From the NCBI GenBank assembly GCA_921293015.1, contig OV121090.1, positions 39,428,533-39,492,532 on the forward strand: a stretch of DNA of 64,000 nucleotides, read 5' to 3'. Under the pieces are notes generated by a model. The model made no database searches. It worked only from the letters and a program-made list of their open reading frames with translations, and had not been told where the DNA came from. This document shows positions 37,301-49,360 of this stretch, one piece after another. The translations under genes were made by a program, and so were the position numbers. Within the stretch, counting starts at the first letter, position 1; each line of letters starts with the position of its first letter. The stretch is from Phorcus lineatus (lineage: Eukaryota > Mollusca > Gastropoda > Trochida > Trochidae).

Positions 37301-38319
37301 ATGCAGTCACAAAATGAGGCTTATGTGTTCTGTAAAGAATACTCAAAATGCAAGGTGTATAATCGAATAAAATTTAGCTTTTGGAAAGCTTACGGAAATA
37401 ACTGAGGCGAATGATGACGCTGACTGCACAACAAAAGTTGATTGCATCGAATCTACATTCTAGATCAAGAAACGTTCGTATTAAGACAGAGGTTGTATAG
37501 AAAATCATGACAGAGCTACCTCTGTTGGGAGAGAATGGTCTATTTCTAGATTTGCCATGCTCAATAATTCTAGTGGGATTGTGTGGCAAACCTTTACCTT
37601 TAACATTGCACATTATTTTGCAGAGGACGTGTTGTCAGATGACAAGGGAGAGTGTGTGATATGTTTTGAGGACATGGAGAGGGGTGATACTATAGCCAGG
37701 CTTCCGTGTCTTTGTGTCTACCACAAGGGGTATGAATATCCTCTATAATCCCTAGTATTGCAATATATTGTGTGAACGATACATTACTTTGTTTTTATAC
37801 TTTTTTTTAATGCAGATTAAACTTTATACCTTTGAAAAAATGCCTTTCAGATCTTTCAAAAAAGACTATTACTTAAAAAGAAGTAAGTAAGTCTTGATGG
37901 CAAATATATTGTTATGCAGCCAAACACATACTCTTGCACACCAAAAGAATCTTTCTTACAAGTTAAGCAAATTAGAACAAGCTTTCTGAATGAATTTTAA
38001 TTTTGGCGATTGGGGTATGTCTTCTGTAATCCGTAGGGTTGTCTGTGGCCTATGTAGAAATTTTTCACCTTCTGAAAACTTTTGTGCAATCTATCTGTAA
38101 ACAATTTGAAAACTCCACCAATTGATCTGAATCTGTTTGATTGATACTTTGCTAATCAAATCTTATTGTTGGAATCAAGTTTAACTTTGAGGAATTGAGT
38201 ACCCAGAGATTAGATATTGACCAGATGTAACTTACGTTTTTGTGTGCTTTCTTTATTTCAGATGTATAGACAAATGGTTTGAAGTGAACCGGTCGTGTCC
38301 AGAGCACCCTGCTGACTAG
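31311..38319 (+). CDS. ZNRF2: ZNRF1/2-type E3 ubiquitin ligase (zinc finger + RING)
   Basis: Exons 31311-31623, 35002-35097, 37624-37729 and 38262-38319 join in phase to 573 nt, 190 residues. The start at 31311 is preferred over the in-frame ATG at 31278 because it gives MGTKLSTNN, an N-myristoylation-type start as in ZNRF1/2. A Ser/Gly-rich disordered region follows (RTYSGSSPAGSSS, RARSLGS, NSPDSDSSSPEE), resembling ZNRF2. Exon 2 holds the zinc-finger half (CPVCSKFIPPDDIECHLVIC). Exons 3-4 hold the RING: GECVICFEDM, GDTIARLPCLCVYHKGCID and WFEVNRSCPEHPAD at the C terminus, which is nearly invariant in the family. The protein should attach to endosome/lysosome or plasma membranes and ubiquitinate targets with an E2; vertebrate ZNRF2 is linked to mTORC1. 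ZNRF1 is the alternative. The exon 2 donor begins a minisatellite. Confidence 0.93.
32158..32341. repeat. Degenerate palindrome in ZNRF intron 1
   Basis: AGCTTGCAGGGATTTGGAAA at the left resembles the inverse of TTTCCCAATCCCTGAGCT at the right, and GGACCATTTTT/AATGGGCCATT pair further in. It looks like an old foldback element; similar open frames on both strands reflect the symmetry. Confidence 0.4.
35091..35535 (+). repeat. Minisatellite that multiplies the ZNRF exon 2 splice donor, about 11 copies of 40-41 bp
   Basis: Units start near 35091, 35131, 35171, 35211, 35252, 35292, 35333, 35374, 35414, 35455 and 35496. The first unit begins with the last bases of ZNRF exon 2 (TACAATG) followed by the donor GTAAGATTTG. 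Each unit keeps GT at the equivalent place: GTAAG in eight copies, GTAAT in two, GTGAG in one. The three-unit block at 35252-35373 is repeated at 35374-35495, a higher-order duplication. Only the first donor keeps the conserved protein reading into exon 3. Confidence 0.9.
36805..37118 (+). mobile_element. tRNA-derived SINE, copy 2, inserted into a DNA element end
   Basis: Same head (GGGATAGCGCAGTGGTTAGC, GGTTCGAATCCCGCC) and body as 15861-16177, ending with a CATCT repeat. TCTATTCTCT flanks both sides (36795-36804 and about 37118-37127). The duplicated target contains ATTCTCT, the terminus of the DNA element whose remainder runs to about 37540, so the SINE landed in that terminus. Confidence 0.88.
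37119..37540. mobile_element. DNA element with ATTCTCTC...ACAGAGGT ends, copy 2, in ZNRF intron 2
   Basis: The right end (GTATTAAGACAGAGGTTGTA, CTACCTCTGTTGGGAGAGAA) is the inverse of the left end (CACAGAGGTAGCTC, TACCTCTGTCTTAAAACGAA). The internal block AGCCAATGAAAACACCGAAC runs opposite to copy 1. Its outermost left bases are separated by the SINE at 36805-37118. Confidence 0.65.
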
Positions 38320-38740
38320 TGCTGCAAGGAGCTTGTGTTGTAAATACATTGTCTAGAGCTCACATTTCAGTGCAGGGAGCTCATATCCAGTGCAAGAAGC
38401 TCACTTTTCAGTGCAAGGAACTAACACTTCAGTGAATGGACCTCATTTTACAAACATTTTATTAGGGACACTGGGAGACCTGTGGTAACAGATCTTGTGA
38501 TAGCATCAGTGCAAAGAGCTCACAATTCAGAGCAAGGAGCTCACAATTCAGTGCAAGGAGCTCACAATTCAGTGCAAGGAGCTCACAATTCAGTGCAAGG
38601 AACTCACATCACAGCTCACAAAACAATGCGATTAATAGAGGACAAAGTGTGGTACACAGATATTGTGATATCAAAAGTGAGACATGTTTCAAAATACAAG
38701 AGAAAACACAGTTGATGTGAGACGAGAATTTAATCCAGAA
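38320..38740 (+). repeat. ZNRF 3' region with 21-bp tandem repeat (CAAGGAGCTCACAATTCAGTG)
   Basis: Four to five good copies of a 21-bp unit centred on GAGCTCACAATTCAG lie at about 38510-38605, with diverged copies of the same phrase (AGTGCARGRAGCTCA) from about 38354 to 38430. They start 35 bp after the stop codon, so they probably lie in the 3' UTR. The open frame across them (QGAHNSV repeats) is a repeat artefact. Confidence 0.75.
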
Positions 38741-39357
38741 AACATTTGTCTACATCAGATCTGAATTTTTAATCACCTTCATGATGATCATCAGCATCCA
38801 TCATGGCACATGCTAATCTGTAGACATGCTCGTTATTTCTGCACCAAATGTTTGAATATGATTCACAGATTTTGAAATTTCTTTAGAAAAATTTTTCCCC
38901 ATTCATTCTAAAAGTGAAGATTTGTAAAATCTCTCTACTTGTAATTATTCAAGATTGTAGCAGTCACAGGTTACTGTCAATGGTTTGCAAAAGTTGAAGA
39001 CTCCTGATTTTATTCTGATTTTAAAAATGAAGTAGTTTTCTTTGGATGCAGAAAGTCTACCTCAGGGACATGTGGTGGTGAAATCATGGCTTGATGCAGT
39101 GTTAGATTGGATAATGTGGTGTATACTTTCTTCTCTATGCTGGCATTTGATGGATATCCTGAAAGTCGTAAAATGTTTAAGAAGTAAAAGGTCCTATGCA
39201 GTGCGCTATTCGTAATCAGTATGTTCTTACCCAAAAGATTATTCTCTGAAAGATTATTTAGACTTTAAAGGTTCAACAATATGGCTGTGACACATGGATA
39301 TGAATCTAGGGCTTTGATGAACTCTCAAAGAGAATAATATGTGCATTTGATTTTTAA

Positions 39358-39711
39358 CTCATCAGACCTTTAAGGCCAGATGGTCAGCCATGTCACCTTG
39401 TCCATCATCCTTTAACTTTCCATATTTTTAACAACCCTCCCCTTTATCCTCAAAGCTGCAAGTGTATAGAAACCAAATAGGGCAATAGGTCACACACTGA
39501 CCATTTTTACCACCTCTCCCCATCACAATATCCTGAAAAGCTGCAATTTTTTGGACACCAAAAAGGGCAATCGGTCACATGCTGACCTTTTTTTAATACT
39601 CATTCATACTTAATTTGACCCTTTATTCATGGTAAAGACGTGTACCAAAAAGCTCTTTTTACCATGTACATCTTCAGCCTTAGTTGATATATCATACAAG
39701 GTCTGATGAGC
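39358..39711. mobile_element. Short DNA element with CTCATCAGACCT ends
   Basis: CTCATCAGACCTTTAAGG at the left is inverted as AAGGTCTGATGAG at the right. Two internal direct repeats (AGGGCAATAGGTCACACACT and AGGGCAATCGGTCACATGCT) are separated by about 85 bp. It is about 354 bp and non-coding. Confidence 0.55.
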
Positions 39712-40479
39712 TGCAGATTCCATTAAATGTTAATTCTGTACATTCAATTGTGACTAACTCTTGCAAAAACACGATTTGGAAACTAAAGAATAAGTGAAGT
39801 GATTCTGTTATCCTTGGACTATTTTGAGCAACATTTTGATGGTGCTTCTGTCCTATGTCCATGAAAGTATTGATGCCTGCAGGGGAAGGTTGAAAGAGTG
39901 GAACTCAAGACAGGAAGGTTCATGGAGATGTTCACTTTACATAAGGATTATTTCCAAATCCAGTTAACACATCTTAAAGGTACAAGTAGTTGAGGGAATC
40001 ATATGAGAAGACTGAGTAGGAGGAGGAGGGAGGTATGGAGAAAACAGGACCCACTCGCACAAATCTCTGATAGGACTCAAGCTATCTTTTGCCAAAGACA
40101 TAACATTAAGCTACATTCTCAGTGTTAGGTGTTGCAGCTTAATGTGAATACCTTTAAATGATGGCAACCCAAGTTGAAGGGATGTATGTGCAAGTTGATC
40201 CTGGGCAGATTGTAATTAGGGCAAAGTTTGTATGAAGGGTAATTTGATAGCATTTTGTAGCTAACTTGCAAAAAGCTTATTAGACTTAAGACATTGGAGG
40301 ATATCTTAGCGCTTCAAGCAATGATAATGTGATTTAATTATTGAATACTTCTGAGATTTCTTATTCTTTTAATCACACATGCTACCATTACTTGCTTTGT
40401 GATGGTCAATTATGTTCAAACAGTGATGGTGATATTCCTTGCCATTTAGAAGTTCCTTTAGTTAAAGGTTTTTATACTT

Positions 40480-41660
40480 CTTTGATGTTTTCTGAAAATG
40501 CTTTAAGATGTCTTTAATTACATAGGGTTTCTTTAGTGCTTGAGTGATCTTTCTAGGTGACTGAAGATTCCTTCAGTACTAGAAGGTTCCTTCCAGATCA
40601 CCGGAGATCAATCTCATTGAAATGAAATCTACATGCTCCACTACATTACGCCTGTAGATCTCACCAGGCTCCGTTACGTGAGCCGTCAGGTTTGCCTCTG
40701 ACATAATTCAAATCAGCCAATCAGCGAATTCGCCACGTAATCTATGGTGCCGGCGAGTTGCATTTTGCTTGTACGCTTTTCAGATCTCGGAAACCACAAA
40801 TTTCCGAATGTTTTCCGAATTAATGTATTTCATGTACATTCAATTTACCCTAGCTTGGTCTGTTGGACAAACATGTCAAATCGAAGCTATGGCGTTATCT
40901 TTCGCAAAGCAAAAACTGCATTCCTCAAAGTTATCCTTTAGTAGACCGTATCAATGCAAATGCTTATTCTGGAAACAGTTACGTTGAATAAATGTTTCGT
41001 CTTTTAGTTTGTAGTAATCGTTGAATAAATTTAAATTTCATGAAACAAATTAATCATAAGCATGCTGAGAAACAAATACAACCAAAACGTGTACAAATAC
41101 CAATACTAAGTTTCTTGATAATTATATATTAGTCATATGCGACGTTTATATGCTAATAAGATTGACCCTTGTTTCGTCAAAGACTTAAATATTATAAATA
41201 CACCTGCTGGGTTAAATGGTATTAATAGACATATGCAAATGACTTCAACTCGTTCTTTGTAAAATCGAAAATTTATAAGAGTTTTAACTTCTACTTCTCT
41301 CTTTACTTGCAATCTCTTTGAAGGCCACCAAGAGACGCGCATTGTGATTGCTTGAAAGTATCTGCTGCAACCCAATGATATTTTGAGGTCAAACTGAAGC
41401 AAAGGTTAACCTGACGGCTTGAGTAAAAGAGCCTTGTGAGATCTATAATCTGCGTAACGTAGTGCAGCAATGATAGATTTTATTTTAATGAGATTGACCG
41501 GAGATTCCTTCAGTACTGAAGGTTCTCCTCAGATGACATGACTGAAGATTCTTTCAGTGCTTGAAGGTTCTCTTTAGGTGGCTGAAGATTCTTTCAGATC
41601 CTCAAGGTTCTCTTGAACACTGAAGGACTCTTTAGGTTTTTAATGGTTCAGTCAGTTCTT
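40480..41660. repeat. Degenerate minisatellite (about 38-40 bp unit, CTGAAGATTCTTTCAGTGCT), split by an insertion
   Basis: Copies of CTGAAGATTCCTTCAGTACT and GAAGGTTCYTYTMRG run from about 40480 to 40608 and resume at 41497 to about 41660. The 888-bp element at 40609-41496 separates them. Confidence 0.65.
40609..41496. mobile_element. MULE-like element, family C, 9-bp target duplication
   Basis: ACCGGAGAT is present at 40600-40608 and 41497-41505. The element begins CAATCTCATTGAAATGAAAT and ends ATTTTAATGAGATTG. Terminal inverted repeats extend about 100 bp, including CTACATTACGCCTGTAGATC against GATCTATAATCTGCGTAACG and GCCGTCAGGTTTGCCT against AACCTGACGGC. It is 888 bp with no transposase-like frame. 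A second, older copy is at 23287-24505. Confidence 0.85.
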
Positions 41661-44600
41661 GAGGGTGCCTGAAATGCAACAGGATACATCTGAGCTTAAG
41701 GATTTCTCCAGGTGCTTTGAAGGAAAAGTCCCTCTTGACACATCTGTGTCAATTTTGTGTTCAGTTATTTTTTCTATGGAAAAAAGTCCCCTCCATCAAC
41801 TAGTGCAGATATATGACTACTGTGAGACGACATGTCCTGAGACTCACAGCACATTGTGACCATATTTCCTCTGAATGAAGTCAGTCACTGATGTTTTGAA
41901 ACTGAGAATCACTTTGATCAGGGGTTCTTCTGTCAAGGGATCTAAAGGAGCCATTGATGGCCACGTTTGCTATATCAAAGTGACCACAACTTCGAAAAGG
42001 AACACATATGATGTCCTGCAAGAGGATTTCTAGAGAGGGGTGCTGAGGACTTTCTGAACCTTTTGATCTATCAGATCTTGTTTCAGTTGACTGCAAGCAT
42101 GTTTCATTAATTCCTATTTTAGAGAAGTCAAAGTCTTAGGTTGGATTTGTCAAATGGATGGATTCCCAGTCAAATGAATTCATTGTGTGATACAGACATT
42201 TGTAATATTATGTACATAATCTTCAGCACTTTGCTGCTACCAGGAGTGTAACCTGATATTATATATTGTGTTTGTGCCTGCTTATGTAGCTATGGTAATC
42301 AGGTGACTCATGTGTTTGCATCTTGCATTAGACTTAGCAGTAAGACTTTCTGTCTCAAAGGAATTTTCAGGATGATTGATGTCATCTTTTGATTGATTAC
42401 CAAAATTCTGAAGAAGAGGTTTTCCAAAATATCTCCTTTGCTTCAGTATTGAAGGAAGTACCACAGAGTCTGAAATTGCAGGGTTCAACTTGACTTCCTC
42501 AGCAAGGTATGACTTTCACCCGCATCTATCGTTTGCTAAGTTAAGTCTTGCCTTATTGTGCCAACATTTGTATTTGAGTGCCGTGCCCTAATGAGCAATA
42601 ACTTGCAACAGCCTGGAGATTTCTGAAAGGGCTGCAAGGCTTAAATTGACCAGTGATTGGGTCTGGAGCTAGCAATACCTTGCATTGGAAGTTGGATTCA
42701 TCAGTCTCCATTTACAAACCATTTTGAAGTTTTGAACAACTGGACAAGAATGAACAGAAATGATCAAATGTAGATTATAGGCCACATTTTAGAAAAAAAT
42801 TGATACTGTACATGTTTAAAAGTGTTTCAAAAGGCATTGCCTTGAGAGTTTGGGATATTGACTATAGACAATTAAAGGTCCTTTTATGGAGCATTTCATA
42901 ATGCTAGATAAGACAACAAGATTACTGTTAAGTCGAGTTTAAGATAGCAAACACAAAGTGAGACTATATAATGTTATATCTGGGTAGAATAAAATCCGAA
43001 TGATTGATCTCGAGGGGTGAAAGGTTTGTGTGCATGTGGGTATATTTGTACAGTTTACAAGGGGGAGGGTTGGTACCAGTGTATAACTAACCATACTGTA
43101 ATTCTCATAGTCAACCCTGGCATCACTTCATCACTTCATCACTTCACACAAGCTTATTGCCAACTTCCTGCACAAGGCCACAACTACTACTTGCATGGAA
43201 TTCTGAAAGATATAAGATGGAGCTTCATTCTCCAGTTGTAGTTTGTGTCTTGGGCGGAAAGATGGCTCTTTGGCTAACACTTTCATTTTGGATAAGGTGA
43301 TTTTGTTCCAATTTATTGTAATGATGCTTTAGATTATGATGAAAGCATTTGTTTGTGATAAATGGTCATTCTTGTTTGACAAGTATGTCTGAACTAAGGA
43401 TAAGTAGGTACTGTGCTGATTACTGCCTTCCCAATATTTCTTAAGTTAATGTACAAACTGAATATGGAATCAGTCTCAAGAAGATGGTGATCCCAAACTC
43501 AATACAATAATTCGGTCAACTTTGTGTGGAGATGGTTTTAATATCAGCACCCTTGTTTAATATTTTTGGACTAATTTTAATTCTGAAGAAATGTTTTTAT
43601 CACTACATTTCACATATTGGAATTATGTTATAATTTGAAATGTTAAAATCTTATTATGATCAATATATGGCCCTTTTGATATTGAGATATGGTACTCATT
43701 TTGATCATGTTTATGAATACAGATAATCTATTTATGATTTAACTGATTCCTGGAAAATATCAATCTTTAAAAGATATAACAGTAATGAGTACAATGTTAT
43801 TGTATGGCAACCTTATTAGAGCTGCCACAGAGTTTACCATTAAATTCTTAGAATTAATCATTTGTTCAAATAATGAGGGAGTGCTTATTGTGAATAATTA
43901 TTATTTAATGCAGTTTTAATTTATTTAATCACTTAACCTGTGTTAATATATTTGATGCCTGTATTACTGAAACATCATTGCCATGTGCATTGCATGCTGT
44001 TGAATGCGGATTGCAAATAGCCATTGTTGATTTCACATGATTTGATTTTGATTGACACTTGTCAATGTAATTGACATGCAAATGAAAAGGAGACCTAGTC
44101 TGTGATTGTTCATAATATGTTCATAAATATACATTTCAAATGCTTGACAACAAATGTATCTAAGGGAGCTTACTCTAATCAATGAGAGATGGCTCTATAG
44201 AAGGGAGGTAACTCTCAGAACTCAACATTTTGAGGTTTGGTTATCAAGAAAGATGTGAATGTTGCTTGAAAGATACAAATTGATGCCATGTATATATTTT
44301 GACTGAAGATGCAATTGGCAGAATTATGTGTTTAGAGTCTGCTATTTTTTTTTGAGTTTTTGTTTTCTGATATTGAGAAATTGTTTGATAATTGGGCCAA
44401 TATAGATATCAAAAGAAGCTTTATTTCACAGACATTGTTATTTTGTGTTCACAGTTTAATCATCAAAATCATTTTTTAACCTTATGCACATTTTAGCTTC
44501 CGATTGAATGTTATTATTATGGTAACAATGTTATTTTGCAATCCTGTTACCAATAGGATTTACAAAATTTTGAACTGGTAGAGATGATGCAAGCAAAATG

Positions 44601-45708
44601 ATGGAATGTTCTTTTTAACTAATGAAAATGAAAAAGTGGCAATTATGTAGGCAATTGAGGTAATGCTGCATAACCGTTCCCTGAAGTTCAAGGAATCCTT
44701 AATGGTAAGATAATCATGATTATATTCAATAATGCTAGTTTAAATTTTGTGTAAGCAACTAGTATCAAGTTTATGATAATTATGCTAAGCCTATGTCAAT
44801 ATTTGAAATATTTGTCTCATGAAATTTACCACCATCAGATACAATGGCTCATGTCATAACTGAAAATTTGGCCTTTATATGAAATTTTCATTCCAGTCGT
44901 TTGTTTTGCTTGTTTGTTTGCATTTGCAGATTGACATGTCACATTGATGAGAAAATGATGGCATGAAAGCATTTTTAAGAAAACCTCAGTATCCCTTTTT
45001 AATGTTTTTGAATATTTTGAAAATTTTCAAAATAGAGATGGAGTTTAACAGTGATTTTAGTTATTTTAATTCAAGTTGTTTTTGTTCATAAAGCAATTAC
45101 TACAGAGCATGTGAAATAATCAGACAGTGTTAACTTTAAGAAATTAGTCTTCAGGATGTAAACAGCAGGTCCCTGCAAATTGAGATTACATCTTTCAGTC
45201 CTGTCATTAAGCAATTTTATAACAAGTATTTGATGTGCTGAAAATAAAAAAAAGACAAAATATTTATTGTGTTTGGTTATTCTTAAGAGGCCTAAGAGTT
45301 TTATGTTTTTGCAGGATATCGCCATGGATCATCATCTGTGTATACATTAACTGTTTATCCAACCAGTACATAAGAAGATGGTATTAAGTCATCACCCTGT
45401 CTAAGACTTTTACTCTATACAGTTTTAAGATGTTCTTGCATTAAGCCTACAAATATCTTAATTGTGCCCAATAGTGTTAATAAAAAATTTGTAATAAGTG
45501 ATTTAGTAAAGATATATGTTATTAAATGGGTCATTTTCAAAATTGGTAGCTTTTTCATTTGCTATAAGGGGAAAAAAACAAACTCCTCATAAATGGTTAA
45601 CTTTTCATGAAAAAAGATAAGCAACCACCAGATTATTTAAAAATAGTAACATGCAGGCTTAAATGTACTTACCTTTTAATTGATTTATAAGTAATTAAAG
45701 GTATGGAA

Positions 45709-48155
45709 AATGTCCTGACCCTTACGGATTCCTAACCAGAGCAAGAATTTTAAAATATGATTCAGAAAAATCTCTTTCCAGTGCCATTCATATCTGCTAC
45801 ACTCAATAGTTCAAATTTGATGGTGAAAATTGTCAACATGAATCATTAGAATCTAAATTCTGTACCTTTCAATAGCTTTAAGCAAAATAACAGCATTTCT
45901 CTGAAATACTCTTGTGTTTACATTCTTTAACAGGGAAAATCAACAAAAATAAACATCTGTTGCTAAACCCACAACTTGTTTTAATGACATCTATATTAAG
46001 AAGATTTTTTCATAGATCCTTGTGGATTAATGAGAGCAGTCAATTAACACCAGTAACGGTTTGGACAACAGAGGTAACGGACAGGACATAAATAATATCA
46101 GTCCAATTCATCATAGATTTCGTGAACTTTTTATTAATAATTAATATCATTACGCTTAAATGTTTATCCTAATTTGGACATGCAGTGAAATTTGTATAAC
46201 AAATGCTGAAATTTAACAAATTTGACATATTTTTTAATGCTCAGGTAACGGTTTGGAAATTTCTCATAAATTCATAATGAATTAATGAAGAAATTTGTCT
46301 TTAGAAGATATACTCAAACAACTTATAAGAAAAAATAGATAATACTATCATGATAAAGGAATTACTTGATAGCTGAATGAAATATGCAGTTGTAGATCAA
46401 AAATGAAATGAATAGTAACGGTGGTGACGTTTTGACATTTTTTGTAACGGTTAGGACAAAGCGTAAGGAATGAAGCTTTTTGTCTTAAAAAGTTTAAATT
46501 AATAGAATTCTGAAAGACACTGCAACAACTATGATACTGCACAAATGGTCACACTTCACCAGCAACTGCACAGCTATTTATTACTATCAGTAGATATGGT
46601 ACAATGTAAGTTTCAATGACATATTCTTTCCGTCAATTGGATATATTTTGTATTTGTCAGTTGAGTAGTAATAGTGACATTGTAACACATATTTACAAAA
46701 ATACACAACTTTTCGCAACACATTAAGCAACTAGGACAACTATTATTAAATTTTATTATCATAATCACATTTTAATCAAAGCAAAATCCTAAAAGGCTGA
46801 ATACAATCAGGTTGGTTTGCAAATGATTTAGGTGAGAGTTGTTATAAACTTAATTCTCAAAGTATCTGACATAAATTACTTACATATCAAATGGACTTGT
46901 GTTTCCTGAACAGTTAATAGGTCTTTGACCTTCTTTTGACAATCCTCAGTTTTTCTTTTTCTTAATGATTGGTTCTTTTTTTGTAGATACAGATTTCTAT
47001 TCAACTGATGCCATGGAAAGTTTTTCAGCAGAATTTCAAAACCATTTTGTAATAAAAATAAGAAATATATGTTAAAAATGAGCCATTGATAGGTAGCAAT
47101 CTAATTTCAAAACTGCTAACTTGAATTTTAAAAAAAAGAAAATATTATCAAGTGTACATTATGGTTTGAGATACACAAACATAAAAAGTTCCAGACCATT
47201 ACTGTACAATCTTGAAGATAGTTTGAAATAGGGTTAAAAAATTTAAATCACATAGAGCATTGAAATAATCATTTCCAATTTTGACACATATTCATAGTAC
47301 TTGGAGATGTTTTTAGAAAGAGTAATACATGATTCTGGTGAAAGAATTCCAAACCGTTACAATATTTTGTCCAAGCCGTTACACCATTTTCTTATCATTG
47401 ACCTTATAGAAAATATTAACTAAAATAAGAAAATATGTTTGGTTATTTGAAAAATAGTATCAAAATGATCATTTTATACATAAGTTAATATTTCAACTTC
47501 CAAAATATTCTTTGAATTAAGAATATATTCTATAAATGTCCAAACTGTTACCTTTTTTTGTCCAAACCGTTACTTCAAATCATTCATTTTAAAGCAACTA
47601 CATCACAACTATTTTGAACAGTAAATTTGTATACACAAAGAATTATTAAATCTAAAAGAATTATGATTTTACACATTTCTTGAATTTTTTTTAATTACTT
47701 CATAAGTTATTGAATATTCAAACAATTGTGTCCTGACCATTACGAAAACTGTCCGAACCGTTACCTTACATAATGGTAACGGCTTGGACAGGTAACGGTT
47801 AGGACAATTTTCTAATAATCTGAAATAAAATAAAGAATGATCCATAAAAGATAACAAGTGACATACCATCCACCTCTTCCATTTCTGGGCAACAAACTAC
47901 TCGGTTTTGTGGGAAAAAAAGGAGATTAATTTTAATAATAATACATTGGTAACGGTTTGGACAAGTAAGGTTGACGAATTAAATTCCTACTTACTTGATG
48001 GTTTGTTATTTCTGCAAAATATGCTGAATCTCTTTATTTCATATCCTATCACTAGCACAGGATTTAGATCATTCAGAAACACCAAGAACAGATGCAATGC
48101 ATGTCAATGGGGAAATTATTGCAGGAATTTTATGTTGCTGTAACGGTCAGGTCAC
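45709..48155. repeat. Field of about 16 copies of a GTAACGGTTTGGACA motif
   Basis: Forward copies lie near 46053, 46074, 46245, 46415, 46444, 47776, 47792, 47949 and 48140. Reverse copies (TGTCCAAACCGTTAC) lie near 45709, 47349, 47368, 47537, 47559, 47729 and 47750. Most match 12-15 of 15 positions. Many are in pairs 16-29 bp apart, and successive pairs are often 188-199 bp apart. The DNA between copies is AT-rich and not visibly repeated. The core TAACGG matches the MYB recognition consensus YAAC(T/G)G. Confidence 0.8.
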
Positions 48156-49360
48156 AAATTTACAGACAGACATGTTACACATTGTAGATTATTTGCTTTT
48201 CACGTTAATGAAAAATCAGCTGCACTGTTGACATAAATTATTACTAATGATAAGCATGATATGGTTACATTTGTTTGATTATGTTTATTTATACAGTTGT
48301 TGTGAACAAATATACTATGACCGTCACCTCTGGACAGAGTAAACCTGTCATTTTTGACCTTAAAATGTGATTTTATCAAAACTTTCAAAATGACAAGAAC
48401 AATTCTTTACCACTTAAACTGACTATCAACATCTAAATATTCTTCCTAGAAACTAAAAGCCCCTTTAAAACAAGTAATTTTTAAAAAATCTTGATTGGAC
48501 AGAAAATGACACCAATTTTGAGAACCACCCATATATTGGGGACAAGTGGGATAAATCATCTTCTGATGACAATTGTTAAATTTATGGCTGTTTCCTGGAA
48601 CACTGTTTAAAAAATTTCATTCAGGACTCAAAATCCTCTTCATTTAAACTAGGTAAATGGAGTAGATATCAAGTGTAGTTTGGCCTTTTCAATTCTCTTT
48701 CCATGAGGATGAAATTTGGGATGCGGAACAATTATGATGTGATGGAGGCATTTATTTCCATATTTTCAAATAATCAAATTTGATTTATTAAGGATTGATT
48801 AGAGCATACAGCATCATATTCATATGATTTTCCCATTAATAGGGATTGTAGTCTACTTTCCCGTCTGCTAGTTTTTTTCTAACAACCTCCTCCCAAACCT
48901 TTCGAAATTAAGTGGGGTTAAATCTGGCATCACTTCAATGGACTAACTAGCTCTTAATCACATTTATCTAAAGTTGACTGTCCATTACATTTGTATTCAA
49001 TTGACCAATGCATTTACAAAATAGCATTAAGTTGCTTAACGACCTCAAGAACAACTTTACATGGAAAGTAGTCCAAAATCAATGAAGTGTCGTAAAATCT
49101 TCCTTTGCGGTTCATATAAAAGACATCTTACTGATCTAGTTGTTAAATAATTGAAGCAAGGTAAAAAGTATGAAACAATATTCTGTTTTGTGTTTTACAT
49201 ATTTGTTATGTGTCCGAGACACGTCATCTAGAGACCGATCGAATTGAGACTTGTCACCTATGCTAGGCAAGTAAATAAAATAAATTAATATTTTCATGAT
49301 TGAGATTAAGACTTACATTTCATTGTTTTTTAATAAAGAGAATAATGCGGATATGTTAAA

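Larger units (their letters stand above)
38741..45690. other. Gene-poor region downstream of ZNRF
   Basis: No coding region is supported. A TIR-bounded element lies at 39358-39711, a degenerate minisatellite at about 40480-41660 (split by a family C element), and an old dispersed repeat near 42540-42720. The rest is AT-rich; part may be extended ZNRF 3' UTR, but no decisive signal is visible. Confidence 0.45.

Noticed and set aside
38482-38715. Forward frame with GAHNSVQ repeats
   Set aside because: Artefact of a 21-bp tandem repeat downstream of the ZNRF stop codon.
40744-41402. Short frames on both strands
   Set aside because: They lie wholly inside the family C element and resemble no transposase.
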